DNA of 64,000 nucleotides from the NCBI RefSeq assembly GCF_900199455.1, contig NZ_FZQR01000024.1:1-64000 (forward strand), written 5' to 3'. This DNA is from Mesorhizobium carmichaelinearum. GTDB taxonomy: Bacteria > Pseudomonadota > Alphaproteobacteria > Rhizobiales > Rhizobiaceae. Positions 17,608 to 26,528 of this stretch are shown in pieces. How positions within the stretch are numbered: position 1 is the stretch's first letter; each line of letters starts with the position of its first letter. The notes below the pieces were generated by a model. The model did no database searches. It had not been told where the DNA came from and saw nothing but the letters and a program-made list of their open reading frames with translations. Position numbers and translations under genes: made by a program.

Positions 17608-17858
17608 TTCGGTTCCACGCCATACTCAGCCGATTCGATAGAAGCTATGGTGTCGTCGTCAAGTTCGCCCACGATCAGGATTTCACGCTCACGACGCTTC
17701 AGCAATTCGTAGTGCTCGAACTCCTCGGCGGAAAGATACGCCCCCACAACTCGGCCATGATTGGTCACATTGATGACCTTCTTGGAGATGGCTTCGTCCT
17801 GATATTTAGCAAAATTTCGGGCGAAATCGCTCGCCGGGATTGCGGTGTTCCGGGGCAT
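17604..17858 (-). CDS. Phd/YefM family antitoxin
   Basis: An 84-residue antitoxin. The N-terminal DNA-binding half shows IPASDFARNFAKYQDEAISKKVINVTNHGRVVGAYLS, the Phd/YefM 'prevent-host-death' fold pattern. The acidic C-terminal half (IVGELDDDTIASIESAEYG) would neutralise the toxin. Antitoxin precedes toxin with a 4-base overlap, the usual order. A near-perfect 11-bp inverted repeat at 17928-17962 is a likely operator for autorepression. Confidence 0.82.
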   Translation of the reverse strand: MPRNTAIPASDFARNFAKYQDEAISKKVINVTNHGRVVGAYLSAEEFEHYELLKRREREILIVGELDDDTIASIESAEYGVEPK

Positions 17859-17927
17859 GCTTTGCCTCCATCTGCTGCAAGGGCCTGTGAAGTCGACTGT
17901 GACAAAACCGAAGTGACTTCGATTAGC

Positions 17928-17962
17928 TTGCGCAATTTACGTAATTTACACAAATTGTGCAA
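17928..17962. promoter_or_regulatory. Candidate operator of the toxin-antitoxin pair
   Basis: Arms at 17928-17938 and 17952-17962 (TTGCGCAATTT and AAATTGTGCAA) are complementary at 10 of 11 positions. The AT-rich spacer repeats the sequence AATTTAC. It lies about 70 bases upstream of the antitoxin start, where Phd-type operators are found. Function is inferred. Confidence 0.45.
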
Positions 17963-18043
17963 GGTGGCGAGAAGGACAACGACCCGTGAGAAACGCCGCC
18001 GTTGACGCCAACACCCCATGGCCCTAGAAGAGATAAGAACTTC

Positions 18044-18096
18044 CGTGGTGATTTGGCCGGTCGGCTTGCAGCCACGTTAAACAACTTGCTAAAGGG
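18044..18096 (+). promoter_or_regulatory. SAM-II riboswitch upstream of metX
   Basis: The segment beginning at 18044 shows the SAM-II (metA) consensus: P1 arms CGTGG (18044-18048) and CCACG (18072-18076), the internal GATTTGGCCGG region, a TTGCAGCC strand, and the downstream TTAAACAACTTGCTAAAGGG that folds back as the pseudoknot. SAM-II elements precede metX/metA genes in alphaproteobacteria and repress them when S-adenosylmethionine is abundant. The start of metX is 89 bases downstream. Confidence 0.92.
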
Positions 18097-18111
18097 CCGT
18101 TTGCATCCTGT

Positions 18112-18143
18112 AACCGGCTTTGCGACGGCAATGCCGGTTTTTT
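18112..18143 (+). terminator. Intrinsic terminator between SAM-II riboswitch and metX
   Basis: Perfect 7-bp stem AACCGGC (18112-18118) and GCCGGTT (18133-18139), 14-base loop, and a T run at 18138-18143. Placed between the aptamer and the metX start codon, it could act as a transcription attenuator for the riboswitch. Confidence 0.7.
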
Positions 18144-18184
18144 GTTGTCCGCGCTTGGCCGGACGACCGATGGAAGAGATGTGA

Positions 18185-19354
18185 ATGGCCGCTCTGCGCG
18201 CAAGAAAGACCAACAACGAGGCCGACCAGCCGTCGAGCCCGGTGTTGCGCTTCGGGCCGGACCAACCGCTCAAGCTCGATGCCGGCACGCTTTTGTCTCC
18301 GTTCCAGATCGCCTACCAGACCTACGGCACGCTCAACGATGCCCGCTCCAATGCCATCCTCGTCTGCCATGCGCTGACCGGTGACCAGCATATCGCCAAC
18401 ACCAATCCGGTGACCGGCAAGCCGGGCTGGTGGGAAGTGCTGATCGGCCCCGGCAGGATCATCGACACCAACCGTTTCTTCGTCATCTGCTCCAACGTCA
18501 TTGGCGGCTGCCTCGGCTCCACCGGCCCGGCCTCGACCAACCCCGCCACCGGCAAGCCCTATGGGCTCGACCTGCCGGTCATCACCATCCGCGACATGGT
18601 GCGCGCGCAGCAGATGCTGATCGACCATTTCGGCATCGAGAAACTGTTCTGCGTGCTTGGCGGCTCGATGGGCGGCATGCAGGTTCTGGAATGGGCGTCG
18701 AGCTATCCCGAGCGCGTCTTTTCGGCACTGCCGATCGCCACCGGCGCCCGCCATTCCTCGCAGAACATCGCCTTCCACGAGGTCGGCCGGCAAGCCGTCA
18801 TGGCCGATCCGGACTGGCATGGCGGCAAATATTTCGAGCACGGCAAGCGCCCGGAAAAGGGCCTGGCGGTGGCGCGCATGGCCGCCCACATCACCTATCT
18901 GTCGGAAGCCGCCCTGCACCGCAAATTCGGCCGCAATCTGCAGGACCGCGACCACCTGACTTTCGGCTTCGACGCCGACTTCCAGATCGAAAGCTATCTG
19001 CGCCACCAGGGCATGACCTTCGTCGACCGCTTCGATGCCAATTCCTATCTCTACATGACGCGGTCGATGGACTATTTCGACATTGCTGCCGACCATGGCG
19101 GCCGCCTGGCGGACGCCTTTGCCGGGACCAAGACTCGCTTCTGCCTGGTATCGTTCACCTCGGACTGGCTGTTCCCGACCGAAGAAAGCCGCTCGATCGT
19201 GCACGCGCTCAATGCCGCCGGCGCCTCGGTATCCTTCGTCGAGATCGAAACCGACCGCGGCCACGACGCCTTCCTGCTCGACGAGCCGGAACTGTTTGCC
19301 GCCATCAACGGCTTCATCGGCTCGGCAGCCCGCGCCAGAGGACTCGCATCATGA
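18185..19354 (+). CDS. metX: Homoserine O-acetyltransferase
   Basis: A 389-residue alpha/beta-hydrolase enzyme of methionine biosynthesis that acylates homoserine with acetyl-CoA (or succinyl-CoA in some MetX). The nucleophile elbow is GGSMGGMQ with Ser161, the catalytic Asp is D327 in SFTSDWLFP, and the His is H360 in [15 protein letters not shown] at 18172-18178 precedes the ATG. It overlaps metW by 4 bases. Expression is probably set by the SAM-II riboswitch and terminator upstream. Confidence 0.95.
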   Translation: MAALRARKTNNEADQPSSPVLRFGPDQPLKLDAGTLLSPFQIAYQTYGTLNDARSNAILVCHALTGDQHIANTNPVTGKPGWWEVLIGPGRIIDTNRFFVICSNVIGGCLGSTGPASTNPATGKPYGLDLPVITIRDMVRAQQMLIDHFGIEKLFCVLGGSMGGMQVLEWASSYPERVFSALPIATGARHSSQNIAFHEVGRQAVMADPDWHGGKYFEHGKRPEKGLAVARMAAHITYLSEAALHRKFGRNLQDRDHLTFGFDADFQIESYLRHQGMTFVDRFDANSYLYMTRSMDYFDIAADHGGRLADAFAGTKTRFCLVSFTSDWLFPTEESRSIVHALNAAGASVSFVEIETDRGHDAFLLDEPELFAAINGFIGSAARARGLAS

Positions 19355-19965
19355 GCGTCAACGGCAGCCAGCGCGTCGACCTCGAGGTCGTCGCCAACCT
19401 CATCCCGCCGCAGTCCCGCGTGCTCGACGTCGGTTCAGGCGACGGCTCATTGCTTGAATTGCTGCAGGACACCAAGCAGGTCGACGGCCGTGGGCTTGAA
19501 CTGTCGCAGCGCGGCGTCAACGAATGCGTGGCGCGCGGCCTCTCTGTCATCCAGGGCGATGCCGACAAGGATCTCGAATTCTATCCCGACAAGGGTTTTG
19601 ACTTCGTCGTCCTGTCGCAGACCCTGCAGGCGACCCGCAACCCGAAGCTGGTGCTCGACGAATTGCTCCGGATCGGCAACCGGGCGATCGTCTCCTTCCC
19701 CAATTTCGGCCATTGGCGGGTGCGCCTGTCGCTGTTCGTCAAAGGCCGCATGCCGGTGACCCAGGACCTGCCCTATTCCTGGTACGACACGCCCAACATC
19801 CATTTCTGCACCATCCGCGACTTCGTCAATCTGTGCGAGGAGCTCGGCGCGACGGTGGAAAAGGCGACCGCGCTCGATGCCGCCGGCCAGAAGATCGGCC
19901 TGTCGATGCCCTGGTGGTTCTGGAATTTCTTCGGCCAGCAGGCGGTTTTTTTGCTGAAGCGGTAG
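19351..19965 (+). CDS. metW: Methionine biosynthesis protein MetW
   Basis: A 204-residue class I methyltransferase-fold protein, partner of MetX in alphaproteobacteria and Pseudomonas. The SAM-binding motif I is [15 protein letters not shown], followed by the MetW-specific [13 protein letters not shown] and the [18 protein letters not shown] segment. The start ATG overlaps the metX stop (ATGA), and the frame is also open far upstream inside metX, which is a shadow. MetW is thought to regulate or activate MetX. Confidence 0.94.
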   Translation: MSVNGSQRVDLEVVANLIPPQSRVLDVGSGDGSLLELLQDTKQVDGRGLELSQRGVNECVARGLSVIQGDADKDLEFYPDKGFDFVVLSQTLQATRNPKLVLDELLRIGNRAIVSFPNFGHWRVRLSLFVKGRMPVTQDLPYSWYDTPNIHFCTIRDFVNLCEELGATVEKATALDAAGQKIGLSMPWWFWNFFGQQAVFLLKR

Positions 19966-20042
19966 GGGTTGATTATCTCGATTTCTTCGTGCTTCCGAGG
20001 CGTTGTTTGAACTCCTTGCGCTATAATAGGATTCCATAAAAC

Positions 20043-21032
20043 GTGCCTGTAGATTCGCTGAGCTATTCCCTTGTCCTGGAAATGGAGAATGCCAGGTCGG
20101 TAGACTTGGAAGAGGTCAGCGTTGGACTGACCGCCTTGGCGCGGGAAATCGGCGCTGTTTCTTCGCTGGGCCTTGCCAGGCCACAGGTCGTTATCTCCCA
20201 TGGCGGAGACGACGCGGACACACTTTTGCTGAGAAGCAATATCGCACCTGCAGCATCGCAGCTGGAACAGGTCGCCGACGTGATCTTCGCCGCATGCCCA
20301 GGGGGCAGGTACTACGATCTCAAGAACAACGGCATTCCGGCAACCGACGGCGACATCGTCATTTTCACGGACTCCGATACCGTGGTGGAATCCGGATGGC
20401 TCTCAGCCATGCTTGGTCCATTTCAAGATCCCGCGACCGTGGCCGTAAATGGATACACCTACCTTTATTACGATGATTTCATGTCGAGAACATTTGCGCT
20501 GATCTGGTTTTTCCCGATGGCGCAAAAGGATACGCGCTTTGCTTCGAAACGCGCGATAAACGCCAACAACGTGGCCTTTCGCCGCGACTGGATCACCAAT
20601 CACCCCTTTCCCGAAAACAATGGCTTCAAGGTTTCCTGCACGCTGCTGATGCGTGCGCTTGAGCGCGACGGCCATAAACTCGTCAGCGCCAATGCACGTG
20701 TCTATCACCACCCGCCGCGCGGCTGGCGCTTCTTCCGCTGGCGCGCACTGGTGACCGGTCGCGATGCCGACCGGAAATTTCGAGAACTTGTATCCTCTCG
20801 TCGTAGCCGGCGGATCGTAAAGTCGCTCAGCCGATGGCTCACCATGTCGTGGCGCACAACACGGCGCATTATACGGCATGCCCGGCAAACGGGGATGCCG
20901 GTCTGGCAAATTCCATTGTCTCTGCTTGTCGGCCTGGCGTTCTACAGTTTGGCATTTTGGGGTCAGTTCAGCCTGGCCCTGGGCCTCATCCCTGACGAAA
21001 TTGAAGTTCTGCCCGACTTTGCCGGCGGATAA
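20043..21032 (+). CDS. Glycosyltransferase family 2 protein with C-terminal membrane segment
   Basis: A 329-residue GT-A glycosyltransferase. The donor-site DxD-like motif is IVIFTDSDTVVE, and the acceptor-domain part contains NNVAFRRDW and EDGHKLV-like segments. One or two hydrophobic helices near the end (QIPLSLLVGLAFYSLAFWGQFSLAL) tether it to the membrane. It appears to start at GTG 20043. A perfect TATAAT at 20022-20027 would place the transcription start within about ten bases of this GTG, so the message may be nearly leaderless. Substrate unknown. Confidence 0.75.
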   Translation: MPVDSLSYSLVLEMENARSVDLEEVSVGLTALAREIGAVSSLGLARPQVVISHGGDDADTLLLRSNIAPAASQLEQVADVIFAACPGGRYYDLKNNGIPATDGDIVIFTDSDTVVESGWLSAMLGPFQDPATVAVNGYTYLYYDDFMSRTFALIWFFPMAQKDTRFASKRAINANNVAFRRDWITNHPFPENNGFKVSCTLLMRALERDGHKLVSANARVYHHPPRGWRFFRWRALVTGRDADRKFRELVSSRRSRRIVKSLSRWLTMSWRTTRRIIRHARQTGMPVWQIPLSLLVGLAFYSLAFWGQFSLALGLIPDEIEVLPDFAGG

Positions 21033-21082
21033 GCGTATCCAGGCGCAACCCGCAAGCTCCACAGCGGCTGATTGCCGACCGC

Positions 21083-21185
21083 TAGAGCAATTCCAGGAAA
21101 AGTGTGAGCGGTTTTCCGTCCGGAATTGCGTCAAAACAAAGAGTTAGAGCCGTTCGCCGTTTCCATGAAACGGTGAACTGCTCTA
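21083..21185. repeat. Palindrome-ended intergenic repeat, copy 1 (103 bp)
   Basis: The ends TAGAGCAATTC (from 21083) and GAACTGCTCTA (to 21185) are inverted repeats matching at 10 of 11 positions. Between them lie an internal GTGAGCGGTTTTCC / GGAATTGCG region and GTTTCCATGAAACGG. A second copy is at 46848-46975 and a third fragment at 60264-60292. The terminal CTA supplies the stop codon of the neighbouring minus-strand DUF1330 gene. Confidence 0.85.
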
Positions 21186-21498
21186 GTCCAGGACATCCGT
21201 GGCCTTGTGCGGATGTTCGACGCCGTCAACGAACACCACGTCGGATTGAGAATTTCCCGTGCGCAGCGCCAGTATCGCCTGGTAAGCGGGCGAATTGTAC
21301 CAGCTGCGCACCTGATGCCGGTCGGGAAATTCGATGATGATGAGGTTGCCCGGCCAGTCGTTCTCAATCACCTCGACATTGCCGCCATGGACCACGAAAC
21401 GGCCGCCGAATGGCTCCAGCGTGGCATCGATGCAGGTATTCGACGATCTGCGGGCCCATTGTGACTTGGCGCATATGGGCAACGGCGTAAGCGGTCAT
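21183..21498 (-). pseudogene. Frameshifted DUF1330 domain gene
   Basis: Two adjacent frames together give a whole DUF1330 protein of about 105 residues. The first frame, from ATG 21498 behind AAGGGAG, reads MTAYAVAHMRQVTMGPQIVEYL. The second resumes with IDATLEPFGGRFVVHGG and continues through IIEFPDRHQVRSWYNSPAYQ to the end. The switch occurs near 21432-21440, where one base too many or two too few breaks the frame. The stop codon at 21183-21185 is the outer edge of the palindromic repeat. A sequencing error is possible. Confidence 0.75.
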
Positions 21499-21876
21499 GA
21501 CGTAACTCCCTTGTCGATCGAAGCCGATTTGCCAGCCTCGCCAGGGCAATCTGCCGGAGGGCCGATAGCAAAGCGATTACGTCCGAGGTAATGGAATGAA
21601 CGCGACACAGTCGCGATGGACCGATCCCTCCAACGACCCATCGCAAACGCTCTTACCCGGCCACGCTGTTGCAATTGGAGCGCTAGGACGGGAATTCGTG
21701 CTTCCGCGCGGGCTGAGCGCCAGCAGGATGGATGACACGGGAAGCTGTTTTTTGTAGCGTCACCAACGAATCCGACGATGCGTCGTGGAGGGGGGAAGTC
21801 CGATCGATTCGATCACCCTGAAGATCGAAAGACCTGGCAGGAAGCGCATTTTTGCGCTGGGAACGGCTGACGCGAT
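21499..21876. other. 378-bp gap without recognisable gene
   Basis: I see no convincing coding region, RNA gene or repeat here. It must hold the promoter of the minus-strand DUF1330 gene and that of the plus-strand glycosyltransferase. A small GCGCATTTTTGCGC palindrome at 21845-21858 is the only structure that stands out. Confidence 0.5.
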
Positions 21877-22812
21877 ATGACCGGGAAGACGGAGCGTTCG
21901 CCCCTCATCACGGTCATCACGCCGACCCACAATCGGCGCGAAACGGTATTGCGCGCCGTCGAAAGCGTCCTCTCCCAGAGCATGCCGAGGCTTGAGCATA
22001 TCGTCGTCGACGATGGTTCCACCGATGGCACGGAGGCGGCGCTGGCGCGCATCAGCGACCCGCGGCTGATCTATGTCGGGGCGAAATGGCGGGGCGCCAA
22101 CGCCGCCAGGAATGCCGGAATAGAGCGGGCGCGGGCTCCGGTGGTGACATTCCTCGATTCCGACGATGTCTACTTGCCGCATCGACTTGAACGGACCTTG
22201 GCCTGGTTCGACAACAATCCCACGCTTCAGGTGCTGATCAGCTCATATGTCTCGCTGAAGAGCGGCCGCGCCACCAACTGCGTCAACCCCGAGGCATTCG
22301 TCAGCCCCATGATGCTGGAGCGGACGCTTGTGGCGCAGACAATCTTCATCGCCGGCACCGCTATCACCGCCCGCCGCGAGGCTTTGCTCGCCATTGGCGG
22401 CTATGACAGCGACATCACCCGGATGCAGGACCGGGAATTGCTGCTGCGCCTCGCCCGGCGCTTCGGCGCGCAACTGTCCGGAGATCTCGACTGGACGAAA
22501 CACAATTCGCAGAATTCGATTTCGCGCCGCCGTAGCGGCTATGTCGAAGCCTATGCGAACCTGATGGATAAACACCCGCATATCGCCCGCGTCTACCCGC
22601 ACATTCCGCCCTACATGATCGCGCGGCAGATCATCGCCGATATCCTCAGGGGTCGGATACCGGAGGCGTTTGAGGGCTACATGGCCAACCGTTCGTCGAA
22701 AACGCTCGGCTATTCGCTGCCGGAACTGATCAACGGTTATGTCTGTGGCCGGCGCTGGCGCCGCAACGTCCACACTGAGTTTCGCAACAAGTTCGGCGCC
22801 CGGCATGCCTGA
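21877..22812 (+). CDS. Glycosyltransferase family 2 protein
   Basis: A 311-residue GT2 enzyme. The N-terminal nucleotide-binding strand ITVITPTHNRRETVLRAVESV, the HIVVDDGSTDGTEAA motif and the metal-binding LDSDD in PVVTFLDSDDVYLPH are all intact. It has no transmembrane helix, so it acts in the cytoplasm or at the membrane surface, probably in exopolysaccharide or glycan decoration. It is separate from the GT2 gene at 20043 in sequence and orientation of the gap genes. Confidence 0.87.
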   Translation: MTGKTERSPLITVITPTHNRRETVLRAVESVLSQSMPRLEHIVVDDGSTDGTEAALARISDPRLIYVGAKWRGANAARNAGIERARAPVVTFLDSDDVYLPHRLERTLAWFDNNPTLQVLISSYVSLKSGRATNCVNPEAFVSPMMLERTLVAQTIFIAGTAITARREALLAIGGYDSDITRMQDRELLLRLARRFGAQLSGDLDWTKHNSQNSISRRRSGYVEAYANLMDKHPHIARVYPHIPPYMIARQIIADILRGRIPEAFEGYMANRSSKTLGYSLPELINGYVCGRRWRRNVHTEFRNKFGARHA

Positions 22813-22826
22813 ACCCATCACAAAAC

Positions 22827-23630
22827 TCACCGGTCGAGTTCCGGGAAATAGGGATCCGACAGGAATCGCCTGTCCCGTTCGCCTTGCAGGCAGTCGATCG
22901 GCGCATCCGCGTCGACGGGAATGACCCTGGCCTTGTCCTGAATGCCGCTCACTTCGAGGATCAGCTTGCGCCGGATGGCGGTGGAAAATTCGGCTGCCGC
23001 ATAAATTGGCAGCACGAAGGAGCCTGGTCCGCCGGTCACGCACTGCGCGTAATACTGGTCGAGATGCTTGAAAGTTGGCGATGTGTTGATCAGGATCGGC
23101 AGGCCGTTGATGACGATGCCTTTGGCGGTCGCCGCATCGCGCATCGCGGTGACCGGCGGCCCAATATTGTTGGGGCCATCGCCGGAAATATCGATGACGC
23201 TGCGTTCACCGACGAAATCCGTCCTGTCGAAAAGCCCGGCGCCGAAGGCAAGTGCTGTGGAAATCGAGGTGCCGCGAAAACTCCGGAACGGGCGCGCGGC
23301 CACCTTGTCGGCAAAGCTGTTGGCGCTTTCGGCGCTATCGATGATCTGCCAGTTGATGACCGCGTCATCGCGCACCGTGCCGGCCCATTCGAAATAGGCA
23401 ATCGCGATGCGGCCCGTATTGCCGGACCGGACTGCCCTTATGAAATCGGGATGCCGCAGTGCCTCGACATAGCCGGCGCGCTGCAGCGCGAACTCCTTCT
23501 CGTCCATCGACAGGGAGATATCGACCGCCAACACCAACTCGACGTCGACAGTCAGCGCATCCGATGGCGAGGCAACCGGAGTTGGCTGGGCACAGGCAAG
23601 ACAGGCAAGCAGGCGCAGAGCATCAAGCAT
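22827..23630 (-). CDS. DUF1194 (von Willebrand A-like) exported protein
   Basis: A 267-residue protein with a short signal peptide (MLDALRLLACLACAQPTPVASP) and a vWA-like fold. The metal-ion-dependent adhesion motif is DISLSMDEKE near the N-terminus. It continues with GRIAIAYFEWAG and RSVIDISGDGPNN, hallmarks of DUF1194. Function is unknown; an extracytoplasmic, protein-binding role is likely. TTG 23642 and GTG 23636 lie in frame, but ATG 23630 gives the normal signal peptide. Confidence 0.82.
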   Translation of the reverse strand: MLDALRLLACLACAQPTPVASPSDALTVDVELVLAVDISLSMDEKEFALQRAGYVEALRHPDFIRAVRSGNTGRIAIAYFEWAGTVRDDAVINWQIIDSAESANSFADKVAARPFRSFRGTSISTALAFGAGLFDRTDFVGERSVIDISGDGPNNIGPPVTAMRDAATAKGIVINGLPILINTSPTFKHLDQYYAQCVTGGPGSFVLPIYAAAEFSTAIRRKLILEVSGIQDKARVIPVDADAPIDCLQGERDRRFLSDPYFPELDR

Positions 23631-23718
23631 CGCCACCGCCAAATTCTGTTTCTCCGGGAAATCTTCCTTCGCGATCGCGGCGAAATAAAGCTTGCTGCGA
23701 CAGCGCGGGAAAACAGCC

Positions 23719-25539
23719 CTACTTCTTGCGGCGCTTGACGACCGGCGGCGGATCGATAGCGCCGGCCCTGACGCGGGCGGGCTTCAGCGGCTGCGCACCG
23801 GAATCCTTCACGATAGTCAAACCCCGCGGAAAGAACTGATTGTTGTGCTGGCCGCGCCCGATATTGATGATCGCGGCGCCCTTGAGATGCTTTTCCAGCA
23901 TCGCCAACACGTGCCGCAGTGCCGGTCCGTCGAACGCGTCCATCGCCTCGTCGATGATCACCCATTTCGGCTGCCGCAAGGCGAGCCTGGCCACGCCCAG
24001 CAAGCGCTGTTCGTCATCGCCCAATTCATGGTCCCAGCGCCCGACACGGTCGAGCGACGACGACAGCCGTTCAAGGCCAACCTCGGCCAGCACCGCCGCA
24101 ATATCGGTATCACTTGCGGGCGCATGCCCGTTCGCGTGATTGAGCACCTCGCGCAATGTGCCGGCCGGCAAATACGGCACGCGCGGAACGAAGATGAGGG
24201 TTTCTCCAGCTGGCAGGCCGATCTTGCCGCTGCCCCAAGGCCAAAGCCCGGCAATGGCGCGGAAGAACAGCGTCTTGCCGGCACCCGGCTCGCCGGTGAT
24301 CATCACCCGCTCGCCGGGGCGGATCTCGACATGCTGGTCGGAGAGTTTTGTGCAGCCCTCCGGCGAAGCCACCTGGAGCCTCTCGAACGTCAGGCTGCCA
24401 TTGGCATTTTGATCGAAGGTGATGCGCCTTTCAGTGTCGTGCAGCACATCGGTTTCATCGAGCGCGATACGGAAGTCGGCGACACGCATCAGCGTCGCGC
24501 GCCAATCGGCGATGCTGCCGATGTTGTTGATGAACCAGCGCAAGGAAGAATGCACCTGGTTGAAGGCACCGACCGCCATCATCAGTCCGCCGAAGCTGAT
24601 ATCGCCGGAAAAATAAACCGGCGACGCGACCAGAATGGGAGCCACGACCGTGATCCAGCCATAGGTATCGGTCACCCAGGATAGATTGATCTGGGCCGTG
24701 AAGATGCGCCGCATCGCGCCCAGCACCGTGCCGAGGTCGAGTTCGAGCCGCCGTTTGGCGTCGTCTTCGCCATGGTAGAGCGCGATCGCATCGACATTCT
24801 CGTTGACGCGCACCATGGAGGAGCGCAGCTCGGCTTCGCGCGTGTAGCGATCGCTGTTGAGCCTGATCAGCGGCCGACCGACCAGCCAGCTCAGCCAGGA
24901 GGCGATGCCGGCATAGAGGAACGCGGCCCACACCATGTAGCCCGGTATCGCCAGCGACCAGCCGCCAATGTGGAAGACAAAGCCCGAGGAGAGTTCCCAC
25001 AGCACGCCGACGAAGGACAGGAGCAGGATGAGCGACTGTAAGAGCCCGACGCCGAGATCGGTCGACAGGTCCGAGAGATGCGCCGCATCCTGCTGCATGC
25101 GCTGATCGGGATTGACGCCGATGGCGCCGGCATTGGCCAGTCGGAAGGCGCGCGCCGGCCGCATCCACTGGTCGATCAGGTCCAGCGTCAGTGCCTCGCG
25201 CAGCTTCAGCCGGATCATCTGGTTGAGCCAGGTCTGGCCGATATTGAGCACCAGCAGCCCGCCGGCGATCATCGCAAAGACGAGAAGCTGGTGCAGGAAG
25301 GCCGCCATGTCGCGGCGCGCCAGCGCATCGTAGAAGGGCTGGTTCCAGCGGTTGAGCAGGACCTGCCCGATCGACGTCGCGATGATGACGACCATGATGC
25401 CGACCGACGTCCACAGCAACCATTTGCGAACCGGGGACACCACCAGCGCCCGCTTGATCGTCGCCACCTGATCGCGCAGGCTGCTGGCCTCGACGGCCAC
25501 CGGCTGAACGGTGGCCTGATTGTCCAGTTGATCAGCCAT
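23719..25539 (-). CDS. SbmA/BacA-type ABC transporter, permease and ATPase fused
   Basis: A 606-residue protein. The N-terminal part (about 30-340) is an SbmA/BacA-like six-helix permease (QPFYDALARRDMAAFLHQL, LSDLSTDLGVGLLQSL), and the C-terminal part is an ABC ATPase with Walker A GEPGAGKT at 416-423 and Walker B WVIIDEAMDAFD. The signature is unusual: ELGDDEQR (505-511) instead of the family's LSLGEQQR. In rhizobia BacA and the fused BclA import peptides and matter for symbiosis with legumes; this could belong to that group, but other YddA-like transporters share the layout. Confidence 0.83.
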   Translation of the reverse strand: MADQLDNQATVQPVAVEASSLRDQVATIKRALVVSPVRKWLLWTSVGIMVVIIATSIGQVLLNRWNQPFYDALARRDMAAFLHQLLVFAMIAGGLLVLNIGQTWLNQMIRLKLREALTLDLIDQWMRPARAFRLANAGAIGVNPDQRMQQDAAHLSDLSTDLGVGLLQSLILLLSFVGVLWELSSGFVFHIGGWSLAIPGYMVWAAFLYAGIASWLSWLVGRPLIRLNSDRYTREAELRSSMVRVNENVDAIALYHGEDDAKRRLELDLGTVLGAMRRIFTAQINLSWVTDTYGWITVVAPILVASPVYFSGDISFGGLMMAVGAFNQVHSSLRWFINNIGSIADWRATLMRVADFRIALDETDVLHDTERRITFDQNANGSLTFERLQVASPEGCTKLSDQHVEIRPGERVMITGEPGAGKTLFFRAIAGLWPWGSGKIGLPAGETLIFVPRVPYLPAGTLREVLNHANGHAPASDTDIAAVLAEVGLERLSSSLDRVGRWDHELGDDEQRLLGVARLALRQPKWVIIDEAMDAFDGPALRHVLAMLEKHLKGAAIINIGRGQHNNQFFPRGLTIVKDSGAQPLKPARVRAGAIDPPPVVKRRKK

Positions 25540-25672
25540 GTCAGAAGTCCTTGCGTTCAGGTGCGATGCTGAAACCGGATAGAGGGAGCCGACGGCCGCC
25601 GCCTGTTAGTCCGCGAACCCAGCACGACAAATAGGTCGCAAAAATGCAGCGCGAGGAAAGTTTCCGCGCTGA

Positions 25673-26461
25673 TCACGAAGGTTTCACCTGGCGAGCCGCT
25701 GCTGCCGCGCCTATCGCCTCGGCCCGGCGGCCGAGCCGTGTCGCGCCGTGTGGCGACAGCACCGGCACGAAGACGCGGCGCGAGGCGCGCTGGGCCACCG
25801 GCACACCCTGATAGAGCCGTTTCTGCGCCTCTACGACGATAACGCCGGAAAAGATCGGCCACAGGCGTCGGCCGGCGCGCTCCAGCACATTGTGGAAGCG
25901 CATCATGAAGCGTCGTCGCGACGGCGGGAAGAACAGCGCATCCGACCAGGCGGCGGGCGTGAAATTCGCCTCTCGCAGCAGTTCCGTCAGCTGCCCGCGT
26001 GAGAACGGCCGGCCATTGCCGAACGGCGTATGCTCGAAGCGTGCCCAGACACCGCGCCGGTTGGGCACAACGATGACGACGCGGCCTGCCGGCGACAGCA
26101 CCCGCCAGATCTCGTTCAGCGTCTCGCGCGGGTTTTCGACATGTTCAAGCGAATGGACGAGCAGCATGCGGTCGATGCAGGAATCGACCAGCGGCAGTTC
26201 CTCGTCGAAGACCAGCGCCGTCGCCGTCGGCCCTGCCGCCGGCCAGACCACGGCGCCCTGCGTCGCCGGCATGAAGGCAAAGACCCGCTCGGCGTCGGAG
26301 CCGAAACGTTCCAACCAGGGCAAGGTATAGCCGAGACCGACCAGCCTTTCATTGGGGACAGTGGCCCATATCGACGACAGCGCCATGGTGATCGAGCGCT
26401 CGGCGAACCGGCCGAGCGTTGTCGAGTAGAAGGAGCGAAGGTCGACGATGTCGGAATGCAT
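25673..26461 (-). CDS. Class I SAM-dependent methyltransferase
   Basis: A 262-residue methyltransferase-fold protein. It has DRMLLVHSLEHVENPRETLNEIWRVLSPAGRVVIVVPNRRG, the post-motif I region of methyltransferase type 11 proteins. The classical glycine-rich motif I is degenerate. ATG 26461 begins the recognisable protein; the frame is open to 27007 across the divergent gloB region but that is antisense coding. It is divergent from gloB, an arrangement I recall in other Rhizobiales. Substrate unknown. Confidence 0.82.
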   Translation of the reverse strand: MHSDIVDLRSFYSTTLGRFAERSITMALSSIWATVPNERLVGLGYTLPWLERFGSDAERVFAFMPATQGAVVWPAAGPTATALVFDEELPLVDSCIDRMLLVHSLEHVENPRETLNEIWRVLSPAGRVVIVVPNRRGVWARFEHTPFGNGRPFSRGQLTELLREANFTPAAWSDALFFPPSRRRFMMRFHNVLERAGRRLWPIFSGVIVVEAQKRLYQGVPVAQRASRRVFVPVLSPHGATRLGRRAEAIGAAAAARQVKPS

Positions 26462-26528
26462 GTCAGGGATGTAGCCGTGATGTCGGCAGGTTTCAACAAA
26501 GAGCCCCAGAGGTTGCCGGCACATCCCC

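Noticed and set aside
18430-19350. A long plus-strand frame running into metW
   Set aside because: Only 19351 onward codes for MetW. The upstream part is a shifted-frame shadow of metX and is arginine-rich without a domain.
20022-20027. Perfect TATAAT as a full sigma-70 promoter of the glycosyltransferase gene
   Set aside because: No -35 box is found at 16-18 bases (the best is GGCGTT-like), so I mention it only in the gene entry and do not list it as a promoter.
21131-21367. Separate small protein in the frame beside DUF1330
   Set aside because: It overlaps the DUF1330 gene and the repeat, and its translation shows no family features.
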